Below, piece by piece: positions 1 to 5,670 of a stretch of DNA of 6,005 nucleotides. The position numbers were made by a program, and so were the translations under genes. The first letter of the stretch is position 1. The number at the start of each line of letters is the position of its first letter. This DNA comes from Allobosea sp. (GTDB taxonomy: Bacteria > Pseudomonadota > Alphaproteobacteria > Rhizobiales > Beijerinckiaceae), in contig JAKFWE010000402.1 in NCBI GenBank assembly GCA_021732895.1, positions 1 through 6,005 of the forward strand, written 5' to 3'. The notes beneath the pieces were generated by a model. That model was not told the origin of the DNA, did no database searches, and was given only the letters and a program-made list of their open reading frames with translations.

Positions 1-1
1 T

Positions 2-700
2 GTCATCTCCGCCATCGCCCAGCGCCGCACGCAGACCCTGACCGGCATCGTCCAGGACGAGATCGAGCGCATGGTCCTGAGCGGCGTGCTCGTGGCCGGC
101 GAGCGCCTGAACGAGCAGGCGCTGGCGGCGCGGCTCGGCGTCAGCCGTGGCCCCATCCGCGAGGCGACGCGCGGGCTGGTGCGCAGCGGGCTGCTGAACT
201 CGGTGGTCAATCTCGGCGTGTTCGTGCGCCAGATCACAGACGAAGAGGCGGGTGAGATCTACGACGTGCGCGCCGTCGTCTTCGGCTTCGTCTGCCAGCT
301 TCTGGCCTCGCGCATCACGCTCGAACAGGTGCGGGACCTCGACAGCATGATCGCCGACATGGACGAAGCGATCGGTCGCGGCGACGGCGCGCGCTATTAC
401 GAGCTCAACCTCGGGTTCCACGACGCCATCCTGGACTTCGCGGCGCATGGCCGGGCGCGGCAGACCTACGAGGCGCTGATCAAGGAGACCCACCTGCTGC
501 GCCAGACCGCGCTCAGCGCGACGCAGCGCATGGCGGAATCGAACGCCGAGCACAAAGCGATCGTCGAGGCCATCGCCACCGGCGACGGCGAGCGTGCGCG
601 CCGGCTCGCCGAACAGCACGCGCATGGCGGCAAGCGGCGCTGGCTCGATGCGCGGCAGGAAGCCGACCGTCAGGATGCGGAGGAGATCAGGCCGGCCTGA
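2..700 (+). CDS. GntR-family transcriptional regulator, FCD subfamily (5' partial)
   Basis: DNA-binding regulator that probably controls the transporter genes just downstream. The reading frame is open to the left edge, and 23 codons before the first in-frame ATG (position 71) already look like the GntR N-terminal helix (LTGIVQDEIERM), so the true start lies outside the window and ATG 71 is internal. Of 232 visible residues, the winged helix-turn-helix covers about 15-75, with the recognition segment ALAARLGVSRGPIREA at about 40-55. The all-helical FCD ligand domain follows from about 80 to 215. Candidate FCD metal/ligand residues are N136, H140, H184 and H206 (visible numbering), spaced as in the family, with Asn in place of the more common Asp. 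Length fits a nearly complete protein lacking only a few residues. FCD regulators usually sense small organic acids, often repressing the adjacent operon; the ligand here is unknown. The family call is firm and the target is inferred from adjacency. Confidence 0.93.
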   Translation, partial: VISAIAQRRTQTLTGIVQDEIERMVLSGVLVAGERLNEQALAARLGVSRGPIREATRGLVRSGLLNSVVNLGVFVRQITDEEAGEIYDVRAVVFGFVCQLLASRITLEQVRDLDSMIADMDEAIGRGDGARYYELNLGFHDAILDFAAHGRARQTYEALIKETHLLRQTALSATQRMAESNAEHKAIVEAIATGDGERARRLAEQHAHGGKRRWLDARQEADRQDAEEIRPA

Positions 701-741
701 CACGAAGACGGGAACGAGCCTGAAACGGGCCGCCCTCAACC

Positions 742-750
742 AAGGAGGAA
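742..750 (+). promoter_or_regulatory. Strong ribosome binding site of tctC
   Basis: AAGGAGGAA lies 5 bases before the ATG at 756 and is close to a perfect anti-16S match. It decides the tctC start: the same frame is open from 594, but that upstream part overlaps the regulator gene, and a secretion signal begins directly at ATG 756. A strong site suits a binding protein needed in excess over its membrane partners. I saw no convincing -35/-10 pair in the 55-base gap after the regulator, so co-transcription with the regulator is possible. Confidence 0.85.
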
Positions 751-755
751 GCACC

Positions 756-1739
756 ATGTCGACCTATCCCAAGATCATGCGGACCGCGTCGCGTCTTGGC
801 CTCGGAGCGGCGGTCGCGCTGCTGCTCGCAGGCGGCGCCGGCGCCCAGGAAAAGTTCCCGTCGAAGCCGATCGAGGTGGTGACCCATGCCGGCGTCGGCG
901 GCGGCACCGATCTCACCGCCCGCATGATGATGGTGCAGGCGCCGGCAGCGCTCGGCGCCGAGTTCGTCGTCGCCAACAAGACCGGCGGCAGCGGTTCGGC
1001 CTCCCTCGGCTACGCCAATTCGCGACCCAAGGACGGCTACACCATCATGCTGATCACGCAGACGCACCTGCTGACCCTGCTGCAGGGCAAGGCCGGCGCC
1101 GTGCAGCCCGGCGATCTGATCGGGCTCGCGCGCGCCACCGAAGACCCGCAGGTGCTGATGGTCGGCGCCAAGAGCCCCTACAAGACCGCGCAGGACTTCA
1201 TCGAGGCCTCCAAGACCAAGCCGATGAAATACGGCACGACCCAGCTCGGCAGCGTCGATCATCTGGCGGTCGCCGGGTTCGCGACCAAGGCCGGTCTGGC
1301 CAAGCCGGTCGTCGTGCCCTTCCGCGGCGGCGGCGACATCGTCGTCAATCTTGTCGGCGGCAATCTCGACGCCGCGCTGCTGAACTATGCGGAGGCCGAA
1401 TCCCAGATCAAGGCCGGCGAGGTCCGCCCTCTGCTGGTCTTCGCCCCGACCAAGATGGACTCGCTGCCGCAGACCCCGACGGCGACCGAAATCGGGATCC
1501 CGGCGGTCTACTCGACGACGCGCGGCTTCGCTGTGCTGAAAGGCACGCCCGAGGACAGGATCAAGGTGCTCGAGGACGGCCTGATCAAGGCGATGCAGGG
1601 CAAGCTCTTCCAGGACTACCTGAAGAGTTCCGGGCAATCAGGCGGCAGCGTCGTCGGCCGCGCCGCGTGGCAGGCGCAGATCGACGAGTTCTTCAGCACC
1701 GGCAAGGAAGCGCTGGCCTCGCTCGGGATCACGAAGTGA
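756..1739 (+). CDS. tctC: TTT transporter periplasmic substrate-binding protein (TctC/Bug family)
   Basis: Extracytoplasmic receptor that captures a small, usually carboxylated solute and delivers it to the TctAB membrane complex. It has 327 residues, normal for the family. Residues 1-30 are a Sec signal peptide: a basic start (K6, R9, R13), a hydrophobic core at about 15-26, and a likely cut after the AGA at 28-30 before QEKFP. The mature part opens with the family signature KPIEVV (37-42) and the ligand-loop motif AGVGGGTD (45-52). NKTGGSGSASLGY (74-86) and PKDGYTI (91-97) form the second ligand-loop region. PFRGGGDIVVNLVGGNLDAAL (188-208, with GGG and the L-GG-LDA pattern) and GEVRPLLVF (221-229) match the second lobe. 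The stop overlaps the tctB start. Bug proteins bind many different acids (citrate, aromatic and dicarboxylic acids, hydroxy acids), so the substrate cannot be read from sequence alone. Confidence 0.94.
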   Translation: MSTYPKIMRTASRLGLGAAVALLLAGGAGAQEKFPSKPIEVVTHAGVGGGTDLTARMMMVQAPAALGAEFVVANKTGGSGSASLGYANSRPKDGYTIMLITQTHLLTLLQGKAGAVQPGDLIGLARATEDPQVLMVGAKSPYKTAQDFIEASKTKPMKYGTTQLGSVDHLAVAGFATKAGLAKPVVVPFRGGGDIVVNLVGGNLDAALLNYAEAESQIKAGEVRPLLVFAPTKMDSLPQTPTATEIGIPAVYSTTRGFAVLKGTPEDRIKVLEDGLIKAMQGKLFQDYLKSSGQSGGSVVGRAAWQAQIDEFFSTGKEALASLGITK

Positions 1740-2254
1740 CCGCACGCGACAGGCGCCGGCTGGACGAGTCAGCCGGCGAGGTCGCGGGCGAGCCGCACCG
1801 CGCGGTTTCCGATTTCGCCGTCGGGCTCGGCATCGTCGCGATGGCCGTCGTGGTCTGGGTGGTGACGACGGGCTTCGACGAGGTGCCCGCCTCCCTCACC
1901 CAAGGGATGGGGCCTGCCGCGTTTCCGCGCCTCGTGCTCGGCGTCATCATCGTGCTCGCGGCATGGCTGGCCTTTTCGGCGTCGAGCCGCGAACCGCTGA
2001 CGCTCGAGCCGGTGCATCCGATGGTCTTTGCGACGCTCGCTGCGATGGCCGGCGTCATCGGCGCGATGCTGCTGCTGGGAATCCACGGGGCGGTCGCCGC
2101 CGCGTGCATCGGCATGGGGCGGCTCTGGGGCGAACGCCGGCTGGCCTTGCTGGTCGTGATCGCCGCCGGAATCTCTCTGTCTCTGCATGTCGCCTTCGTA
2201 CGGGGCTTCGGCATCGGGCTTCCGCGCGGGCTGCTGCAAGGCTGGCTGGGCTGA
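1736..2254 (+). CDS. tctB: TTT transporter small membrane subunit (TctB family)
   Basis: Small integral membrane subunit that works with TctA in sodium- or proton-driven uptake. I chose the GTG at 1736, which overlaps the tctC stop in a GTGA arrangement. The in-frame ATG at 1667 would put 23 extra residues of unlikely composition inside tctC. From GTG the protein has 172 residues, typical for TctB. It has a charged cytoplasmic N-terminus (about 1-24) and hydrophobic segments at about 26-46, 63-82, 96-114, 116-128 and 136-154. The TctB-type loop TQGMGPAAFPRL (55-66) follows the first segment, and the family C-terminal pattern FVRGFGIGLPRGLL (154-167) is present. The overlap implies translational coupling to tctC; no strong ribosome binding site precedes the GTG. 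TctB is weakly conserved in general, but the loop, the C-terminal motif and the position between tctC and tctA make the call secure. Confidence 0.9.
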   Translation: MTARDRRRLDESAGEVAGEPHRAVSDFAVGLGIVAMAVVVWVVTTGFDEVPASLTQGMGPAAFPRLVLGVIIVLAAWLAFSASSREPLTLEPVHPMVFATLAAMAGVIGAMLLLGIHGAVAAACIGMGRLWGERRLALLVVIAAGISLSLHVAFVRGFGIGLPRGLLQGWLG

Positions 2255-2269
2255 GCGCCCACTGCCCAG
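2246..2269 (+). other. Possible hairpin spanning the tctB stop codon
   Basis: CTGGGC (2246-2251) pairs with GCCCAG (2264-2269) around a 12-base loop containing the tctB stop. An alternative shorter pairing GGGC/GCCC uses the same region. There is no T-run, so it is not a standard terminator. It could affect the relative output of tctCB and tctA through mRNA stability, but a 6-bp stem arises easily in DNA this GC-rich. Confidence 0.25.
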
Positions 2270-2303
2270 GCCCTGCCTCCTCCAACTGCGTCACTGCGTT
2301 TTC

Positions 2304-2308
2304 AAGGA
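2304..2308 (+). promoter_or_regulatory. Ribosome binding site of tctA
   Basis: AAGGA lies 5 bases before the ATG at 2314. It supports this ATG over the upstream extension of the same frame (open from 1963), which runs over tctB in another frame and has no transporter-like sequence. Confidence 0.75.
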
Positions 2309-2313
2309 CACCG

Positions 2314-3819
2314 ATGGACGCCTTCATCGCCGGCATGGCCATTCTGACCGATCCCTACATGGTCGGGATCATTCTGGCCGGCACCGTGGTCGGCGTCGTC
2401 GTCGGCGCGCTGCCTGGGCTGAGCGGCAGCACGACGGCGGCGCTCCTGCTGCCGATCACGATCACCATGACGCCGGTCGCCGGCATCGCCTTTCTAGGCG
2501 CGATCTACTGCGCCGCCAATTTCGGCGGTTCCATCACGGCGATCCTGATCAACACGCCCGGCGATCCCTCGGCTTCGGCGACGGCCTATGACGGCTATCC
2601 GATGGCGCGCAACGGCGAGGCCGGACGGGCGCTCGGCATCTCGACGATCGCCAGCGCGATCGGCGGCATTTTCAGCGTGTTCGTGCTGATCGTCGCGGCC
2701 CCGCTGCTGGCCAAGGCCGCCTACAGCTTCGGCCCCCCGGAGTATTTCGCGCTGGCGATCTTCGGCCTGTCGATGCTCGCCGCCGTCGGAGCCTCGGCCG
2801 GGATCCGCAACCTGATCATGGGCGCCTTCGGGGTGCTGCTGGCGACCGTCGGGCTCGACCTGATGACCGGCGTCGAGCGTTTCACCTTCGGGGTGGCGGA
2901 ACTGTCGGAAGGGCTCGAACTCGTGCCGGTGCTGACCGGGCTGTTCGCGATCAGCGAACTGCTCGTCCAGGCCGGCCGCCTCCAGATCGTGCCCGAGCGC
3001 ATGGGCCTGACGGCGATGAGGCTGCCGTCCATGGCCGACTACCGCAAATGCGCGAAGGCGATCGGCCTGTCGAGCGTGCTCGGCACGTTCATCGGCATCC
3101 TGCCGGCGCTGGGCGCCACCACGGCGGCGCTGATTTCCTACAATGAGACCAAGCGCTGGTCGAAATACAAGGACGAGTTCGGCAAGGGCTCGATCGAGGG
3201 CGTCGCCGGGCCGGAGGCCGCCAACAACGCCGCTGTCGGCGGCAGCATGGTGCCGACGCTGGCGCTGGGCATTCCCGGCAGCGCCACGACGGCGATCATC
3301 CTCGCCGGGCTGATCGTGCAGGGCGTGCGCCCCGGCCCGCATCTGTTCAACGAACAGCCGACCCTTCTCTACGCCGTGTTCGCCTCGATGCTGGCCGCCA
3401 ACCTGATCTACATCGTGCTGGGCCTGTTCGGCGCCAAGCTGTTCGCGCGGATCACCCTGATCCCCGACGCGATCCTGTGGCCGGGCGTGCTGATCTTCGC
3501 CATCATCGGGGCCTACGGCCCCAACCAGTCGCTGGTCGATGTCTGGGTGATGCTCGGCTTCGGCGTCATCGGCTATGTCATGCGCCGCTACGGCTTCTCG
3601 CCGGCGCCGCTGGTGATGGGGCTGGTGCTCGGCAAACTGGTCGAGGAGACACTGAAGCAGTCGCTGCTGATCTTCGACCAGAACTGGCTGCTGTTCTTCA
3701 CGCGGCCGATCGTGCTCACACTGTTCGTGGTCACCATGCTCGGCCTGTGCGCGCCCTGGCTGGCGCGGGCCATCCGGGGCGGGGCGAAATCGGCGCGCCC
3801 GCCGGCGGACGCCAGATAG
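2314..3819 (+). CDS. tctA: TTT transporter large membrane subunit (TctA family)
   Basis: Main polytopic permease of the tripartite tricarboxylate transporter, moving the solute delivered by TctC across the inner membrane, driven by an ion gradient. It has 501 residues, the usual TctA length, with about a dozen hydrophobic segments. The two homologous halves each carry a conserved gly/pro signature. In the first half these are GALPGLSGSTTAALLLPIT (31-49) and the block 70-110, containing NFGGSITAILINTPGDPSAS and AYDGYPMARNGEAGRAL. In the second half they are GILPALGATTAAL (261-273), EGVAGPEAANNAAVGG (295-310) and VPTLALGIPGSATTAI (313-328), followed by GVRPGPHLF (337-345). The last hydrophobic segment (about 464-482) precedes a short basic, disordered tail. 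No frameshift or missing signature is visible. It lies 59 bases after tctB and is presumably the last gene of the operon, facing a convergent operon. Confidence 0.96.
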   Translation: MDAFIAGMAILTDPYMVGIILAGTVVGVVVGALPGLSGSTTAALLLPITITMTPVAGIAFLGAIYCAANFGGSITAILINTPGDPSASATAYDGYPMARNGEAGRALGISTIASAIGGIFSVFVLIVAAPLLAKAAYSFGPPEYFALAIFGLSMLAAVGASAGIRNLIMGAFGVLLATVGLDLMTGVERFTFGVAELSEGLELVPVLTGLFAISELLVQAGRLQIVPERMGLTAMRLPSMADYRKCAKAIGLSSVLGTFIGILPALGATTAALISYNETKRWSKYKDEFGKGSIEGVAGPEAANNAAVGGSMVPTLALGIPGSATTAIILAGLIVQGVRPGPHLFNEQPTLLYAVFASMLAANLIYIVLGLFGAKLFARITLIPDAILWPGVLIFAIIGAYGPNQSLVDVWVMLGFGVIGYVMRRYGFSPAPLVMGLVLGKLVEETLKQSLLIFDQNWLLFFTRPIVLTLFVVTMLGLCAPWLARAIRGGAKSARPPADAR

Positions 3820-3824
3820 CGGTC

Positions 3825-3907
3825 TCAGGGCTGTCGGCCGATCAGCCGGTCCTCGACATTCTGAAGGTGGCGGCGCACCGCGTCGGCGGGCGGCCGAGGT
3901 CACCGGC
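3825..3907 (-). pseudogene. Possible C-terminal remnant of a second FCD-type GntR regulator
   Basis: On the - strand, 3899 to 3825 reads as a short in-frame tail containing ADAVRRHLQNVEDRLIG and ending at a TGA (3827-3825). An in-frame stop at 3902-3900 closes it upstream. The neighbouring frame just upstream (3907-3890) reads AGDLGR. If one base was lost near 3888-3890, the two would join as AGDLGR-x-ADAVRRHLQNVEDRLIG. That fits the pattern at the end of FCD domains (GD, then A, then a helix with an arginine-His-Leu motif). The rest of the supposed gene is missing: the VOC gene ends at 3927. The reading is seen directly; the FCD resemblance is from memory of the family pattern, and a stretch of about 25 codons in GC-rich DNA could be chance. 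Confidence 0.33.
3838..3848. repeat. Left arm of 11-bp inverted repeat around the last VOC gene
   Basis: CCGATCAGCCG here is the exact reverse complement of CGGCTGATCGG at 4342-4352. The two arms enclose the VOC gene at 3927-4328. A 9-base part (CGGCTGATC) also occurs at 3913-3921, in the same orientation as the right arm. The meaning is unknown; it may be coincidence or a trace of rearrangement. Confidence 0.4.
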
Positions 3908-3913
3908 CGGAGC

Positions 3914-3932
3914 GGCTGATCCGGGATCAGCC
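3914..3932. terminator. Perfect hairpin at the convergent operon junction, possible bidirectional terminator
   Basis: GGCTGATC (3914-3921) pairs perfectly with GATCAGCC (3925-3932) around a 3-base CGG loop. It sits 94 bases after tctA and includes the TGA stop of the convergent VOC gene (3929-3927). A symmetric stem between converging operons is where a shared terminator would be expected. However, neither side has a T-run, so it would be a non-canonical or Rho-assisted element at best. Confidence 0.4.
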
Positions 3933-4328
3933 CCAGTCGAGAGCCGACTGAATCTCGATCTGGTAGCCCTCGGGGTCGTCGAAGACGAAGGCGCGGATCT
4001 TCAGCTCGGCGTTTGAGCGCGGCTCGCGCAGGCCGGCAACGCCGCAGGTCGCGACATAGGCGTGCCAGGCATCGACATCGGCGACGCGGATGCAGAGCTG
4101 CACGGGTTTGACCGGATGGGCGCGATGGCTGCCGCGCGTCTCATCGACGAGGCCGACATAGCCGCCCTGGGTGACGCGGTAGATCTTGCTCCAGCCCTGG
4201 TCGATGGCCAGCGTCAGGCCGAGCACGCTCTCGTAGAACCGCATCGCGGCGGAAAGATCGACGTAATAGAGAAAGGTGATCTGCTTCTGGTTGAAATCGG
4301 TCGAGGGGCGCTCGGCGGGTCGCTGCAT
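3927..4328 (-). CDS. VOC superfamily protein (glyoxalase/bleomycin-resistance fold), metal site incomplete
   Basis: Small cytoplasmic protein of 133 residues, a normal single-chain VOC length with two beta-alpha-beta-beta-beta modules. Module one is about 14-66: ITFLYYVDLSAAMRFYESVLGL (17-38, with the typical D-L then FY-LGL pattern) ending in GYVGLVDE (57-64). Module two is about 73-128: VQLCIRVADVDAW (76-88) ending in DDPEGYQIEIQ (117-127). The glyoxalase-type metal residues look mostly absent: the first-strand position usually His is F19, the matching second-module position is Q77, and only the C-terminal E125 is kept. It may therefore be a binding protein or an unusual enzyme rather than a classical metal-dependent glyoxalase. 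The ATG is supported by AGGAG six bases upstream. It is probably the last gene of the - strand operon. The substrate is unknown. Confidence 0.87.
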   Translation of the reverse strand: MQRPAERPSTDFNQKQITFLYYVDLSAAMRFYESVLGLTLAIDQGWSKIYRVTQGGYVGLVDETRGSHRAHPVKPVQLCIRVADVDAWHAYVATCGVAGLREPRSNAELKIRAFVFDDPEGYQIEIQSALDWG

Positions 4329-4334
4329 CGCAGG

Positions 4335-4339
4335 CTCCT
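4335..4339 (-). promoter_or_regulatory. Ribosome binding site of the last VOC gene
   Basis: On the - strand AGGAG ends six bases before the ATG at 4328, an ideal spacing. This gene therefore has its own translation start, unlike the upstream VOC gene, which is coupled to the SDR stop. Confidence 0.7.
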
Positions 4340-4341
4340 GT

Positions 4342-4352
4342 CGGCTGATCGG
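4342..4352. repeat. Right arm of 11-bp inverted repeat around the last VOC gene
   Basis: CGGCTGATCGG pairs with the left arm at 3838-3848, 489 bases away. It lies just upstream of the VOC ribosome binding site and downstream (in the gene's direction) of the GC hairpin at 4357-4384. Confidence 0.4.
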
Positions 4353-4356
4353 GCTC

Positions 4357-4384
4357 CGGCCGGCGACGATCCGGCCGCCGGCCG
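4357..4384. other. GC-only 9-bp hairpin between the two VOC genes
   Basis: CGGCCGGCG (4357-4365) is perfectly complementary to CGCCGGCCG (4376-4384), with a 10-base loop. An alternative 7-bp stem (4357-4363 with 4371-4377) competes with it. The element starts 7 bases after the stop of the epimerase-like VOC gene in the 63-base gap. No T-run follows on the - strand, so it may act in mRNA processing or stability, or as partial termination, rather than as a clean terminator. It could also be a simple by-product of GC content. Confidence 0.4.
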
Positions 4385-4391
4385 TCGCCTG

Positions 4392-4841
4392 CTACGGAGG
4401 CGGGCTCGACCTGATCTCTAGCACGACCCCGCCCGCCTTTTCGGCCGTGTCGAAATAGGTGAAGCCGCTACGGTCCGGCCTGCGTCCGCGCATCAGGACG
4501 GCCAGTTGCGCGGCGAGCCCCTGCGCCTCGCCCTCGTCACAACTGGGCACCTCGAAGCCGAGATGGAAGACGCCCTCGCCATGGCGCTCCAGAAAGCGCG
4601 CCTGCGGGCTGCCGGGCGCGCCGGGCTGGCAGAGCTGGATCTGGATGTTGGCGAGATCGGCGTATTTGAAAATCAGCCCGTGGAAGGCATCGGGATCGGG
4701 CATGTCGATCTCGGTATAGGCCGAGAGCGGCGGATAGTCGCGCCAGGGGCCGATGCCGAGCGATTGATAATAGGCGCTCGCGGCCTCGATATCCCGCACG
4801 ACGATGCAGACATGGTGCAGCCGATCGAAGATCCCGCTCAT
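4392..4841 (-). CDS. VOC family protein, methylmalonyl-CoA epimerase/lactoylglutathione lyase-like
   Basis: Protein of 149 residues with the two-module VOC fold of the methylmalonyl-CoA epimerase/glyoxalase type. Visible pattern: FDRLHHVCIVVRDIEAASAY (5-24) with the first-strand His H10, ANIQIQLCQPG (64-74) with Q69, FLERHGEGVFHLGFEV (83-98) with H93, and GGVVLEIRS (137-145) with E142. H10, Q69, H93 and E142 occupy the four metal-ligand positions of methylmalonyl-CoA epimerase, so an active divalent-metal site is likely. The ATG overlaps the stop of the SDR gene (ATGA), and AGGAGAGGA lies just upstream inside the SDR gene, so the two are translationally coupled and probably act in one pathway. 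The same frame stays open upstream to 5417, but that part is a shadow of the SDR gene, not a fusion. Exact reaction unknown: epimerase, isomerase, lyase or dioxygenase are all possible in this fold. Confidence 0.88.
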   Translation of the reverse strand: MSGIFDRLHHVCIVVRDIEAASAYYQSLGIGPWRDYPPLSAYTEIDMPDPDAFHGLIFKYADLANIQIQLCQPGAPGSPQARFLERHGEGVFHLGFEVPSCDEGEAQGLAAQLAVLMRGRRPDRSGFTYFDTAEKAGGVVLEIRSSPPP

Positions 4842-5647
4842 CCGTCCTCTCCTGTCGCGCCCGGCCTGTCCTGCTCCACCACCGGGACGGTGTAGTTCAG
4901 CACCAGCCGGCCGCCATCGGGATAGATCGTCTGGCCGGTGATGTAGGAGGCGTCGTCGCCGGCGAGAAACGCCGCGACGGCGGCGATCTCGGCAGGCTCG
5001 CCGCAGCGGCCGATCGGCGTGCGCGACAGCACGGCGCGGCGCGCCTCGTCGGAGGAGAAGATCGCCGTCGCGACCATTTCCGTCAGGATGGTGCCGGGCC
5101 CGATGCCGACGACGCGGATCCCGTGCGGCGCGAGCGCGATGGCGGCGACCGAGGTCAACTGGTTCATGCCGCCCTTGGAGATGGCGTAGGTCGCGAGATT
5201 CGGATTGGCGAGCAGGGCGTTGACCGAGGACATGTTGATGATCACGCCCCCTCCTCCCTGAGCGACCATCTGCCGGGCGGCGGCCTGAGCGCCGAGAAAG
5301 GCGCCTTTGAGGTTGACGCCGATGACGGCGTCGAAATCGGCCTCGGCGATATCGAGGAAGGACTGGTTGCGCGCGATGCCGGCATTGTTGAGCATGATGT
5401 CGATGCGGCCGAAGCAAGCGACCGCCGCCGCCATCAACCGCTCGATCTCGGCCGGCTTCGTGACATCGACGGCGACGCCGACGACCTCGCCGTCGGCTTC
5501 GAGCGCATCGACAGTCCGGGTCAGCTCCTCGACCGCGATATCCGCCAGGACGAGCTTCGCGCCCTCCCGCAGAAACCGCTCGGCGCAGGCACGGCCGATG
5601 CCGCGCGCCGCCCCCGTGATCACCGCGACCTTGCCCGCCAGTCTCAC
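4838..5647 (-). CDS. SDR family NAD-dependent oxidoreductase
   Basis: Classical short-chain dehydrogenase/reductase of 269 residues, oxidising or reducing a hydroxyl/carbonyl group in the cytoplasm. The Rossmann nucleotide motif TGAARGIG is at 11-18. D36 at the end of strand two suggests NAD(H) rather than NADP(H). D61-V62 contacts adenine, and NNAG is at 87-90. The catalytic tetrad is complete: N112, S141, Y154 and K158 (YAISK 154-158). PGTILTEM (184-191) and ITGQTIYPDGG (236-246) are standard late motifs. After DGG comes a tail of about 23 residues (RLVLNYTVPVVEQ and on), longer than in minimal SDRs. The start is GTG at 5647, supported by GGAGGA six bases upstream (5659-5654) and by MRLAGKVAVITG giving a normal SDR N-terminus. 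It lies 23 bases after the dehydrogenase stop and overlaps the epimerase-like VOC gene. The substrate is not predictable from motifs. Confidence 0.94.
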   Translation of the reverse strand: MRLAGKVAVITGAARGIGRACAERFLREGAKLVLADIAVEELTRTVDALEADGEVVGVAVDVTKPAEIERLMAAAVACFGRIDIMLNNAGIARNQSFLDIAEADFDAVIGVNLKGAFLGAQAAARQMVAQGGGGVIINMSSVNALLANPNLATYAISKGGMNQLTSVAAIALAPHGIRVVGIGPGTILTEMVATAIFSSDEARRAVLSRTPIGRCGEPAEIAAVAAFLAGDDASYITGQTIYPDGGRLVLNYTVPVVEQDRPGATGEDG

Positions 5648-5653
5648 GATCGT

Positions 5654-5659
5654 TCCTCC
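5654..5659 (-). promoter_or_regulatory. Ribosome binding site of the SDR gene
   Basis: GGAGGA on the - strand lies six bases before the GTG start at 5647. It fixes the use of this rarer start codon, as no ATG lies nearby in frame. Confidence 0.75.
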
Positions 5660-5670
5660 CCGCTGGCCGA

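Noticed and set aside
594..755. 54-codon N-terminal extension of tctC
   Set aside because: It overlaps the regulator end and would bury the signal peptide. The strong ribosome binding site points to ATG 756.
701..755. Possible promoter or FCD operator between the regulator and tctC
   Set aside because: I found no clear -35/-10 pair and no convincing palindrome of the type bound by FCD regulators; the gap may simply be intra-operonic.
687..1637. 316-codon open frame on the - strand opposite tctC
   Set aside because: Low-complexity Arg/Gly/Leu/Asp composition with no recognisable motif; it is explained by codon bias of tctC.
2285..2299. Two ACTGCGT copies one base apart before tctA
   Set aside because: Only two short units in a 59-base spacer; no known operator pattern, and easily a chance event.
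1963..2313. Upstream extension of the tctA frame
   Set aside because: It covers tctB in a different frame and has no membrane-protein character. ATG 2314 has a ribosome binding site and gives standard TctA length.
2494..3903. 469-codon open frame on the - strand opposite tctA
   Set aside because: It is rich in Arg, Gln, His and Asp, with no domain or hydrophobic pattern. It is the antisense of a certain TctA gene in GC-rich DNA.
4842..5417. Upstream extension of the epimerase-like VOC frame, which would suggest a fusion protein
   Set aside because: The extension is Arg-rich and lies over the SDR gene in another frame. The ATG at 4841 has a ribosome binding site and begins a normal VOC N-terminus.
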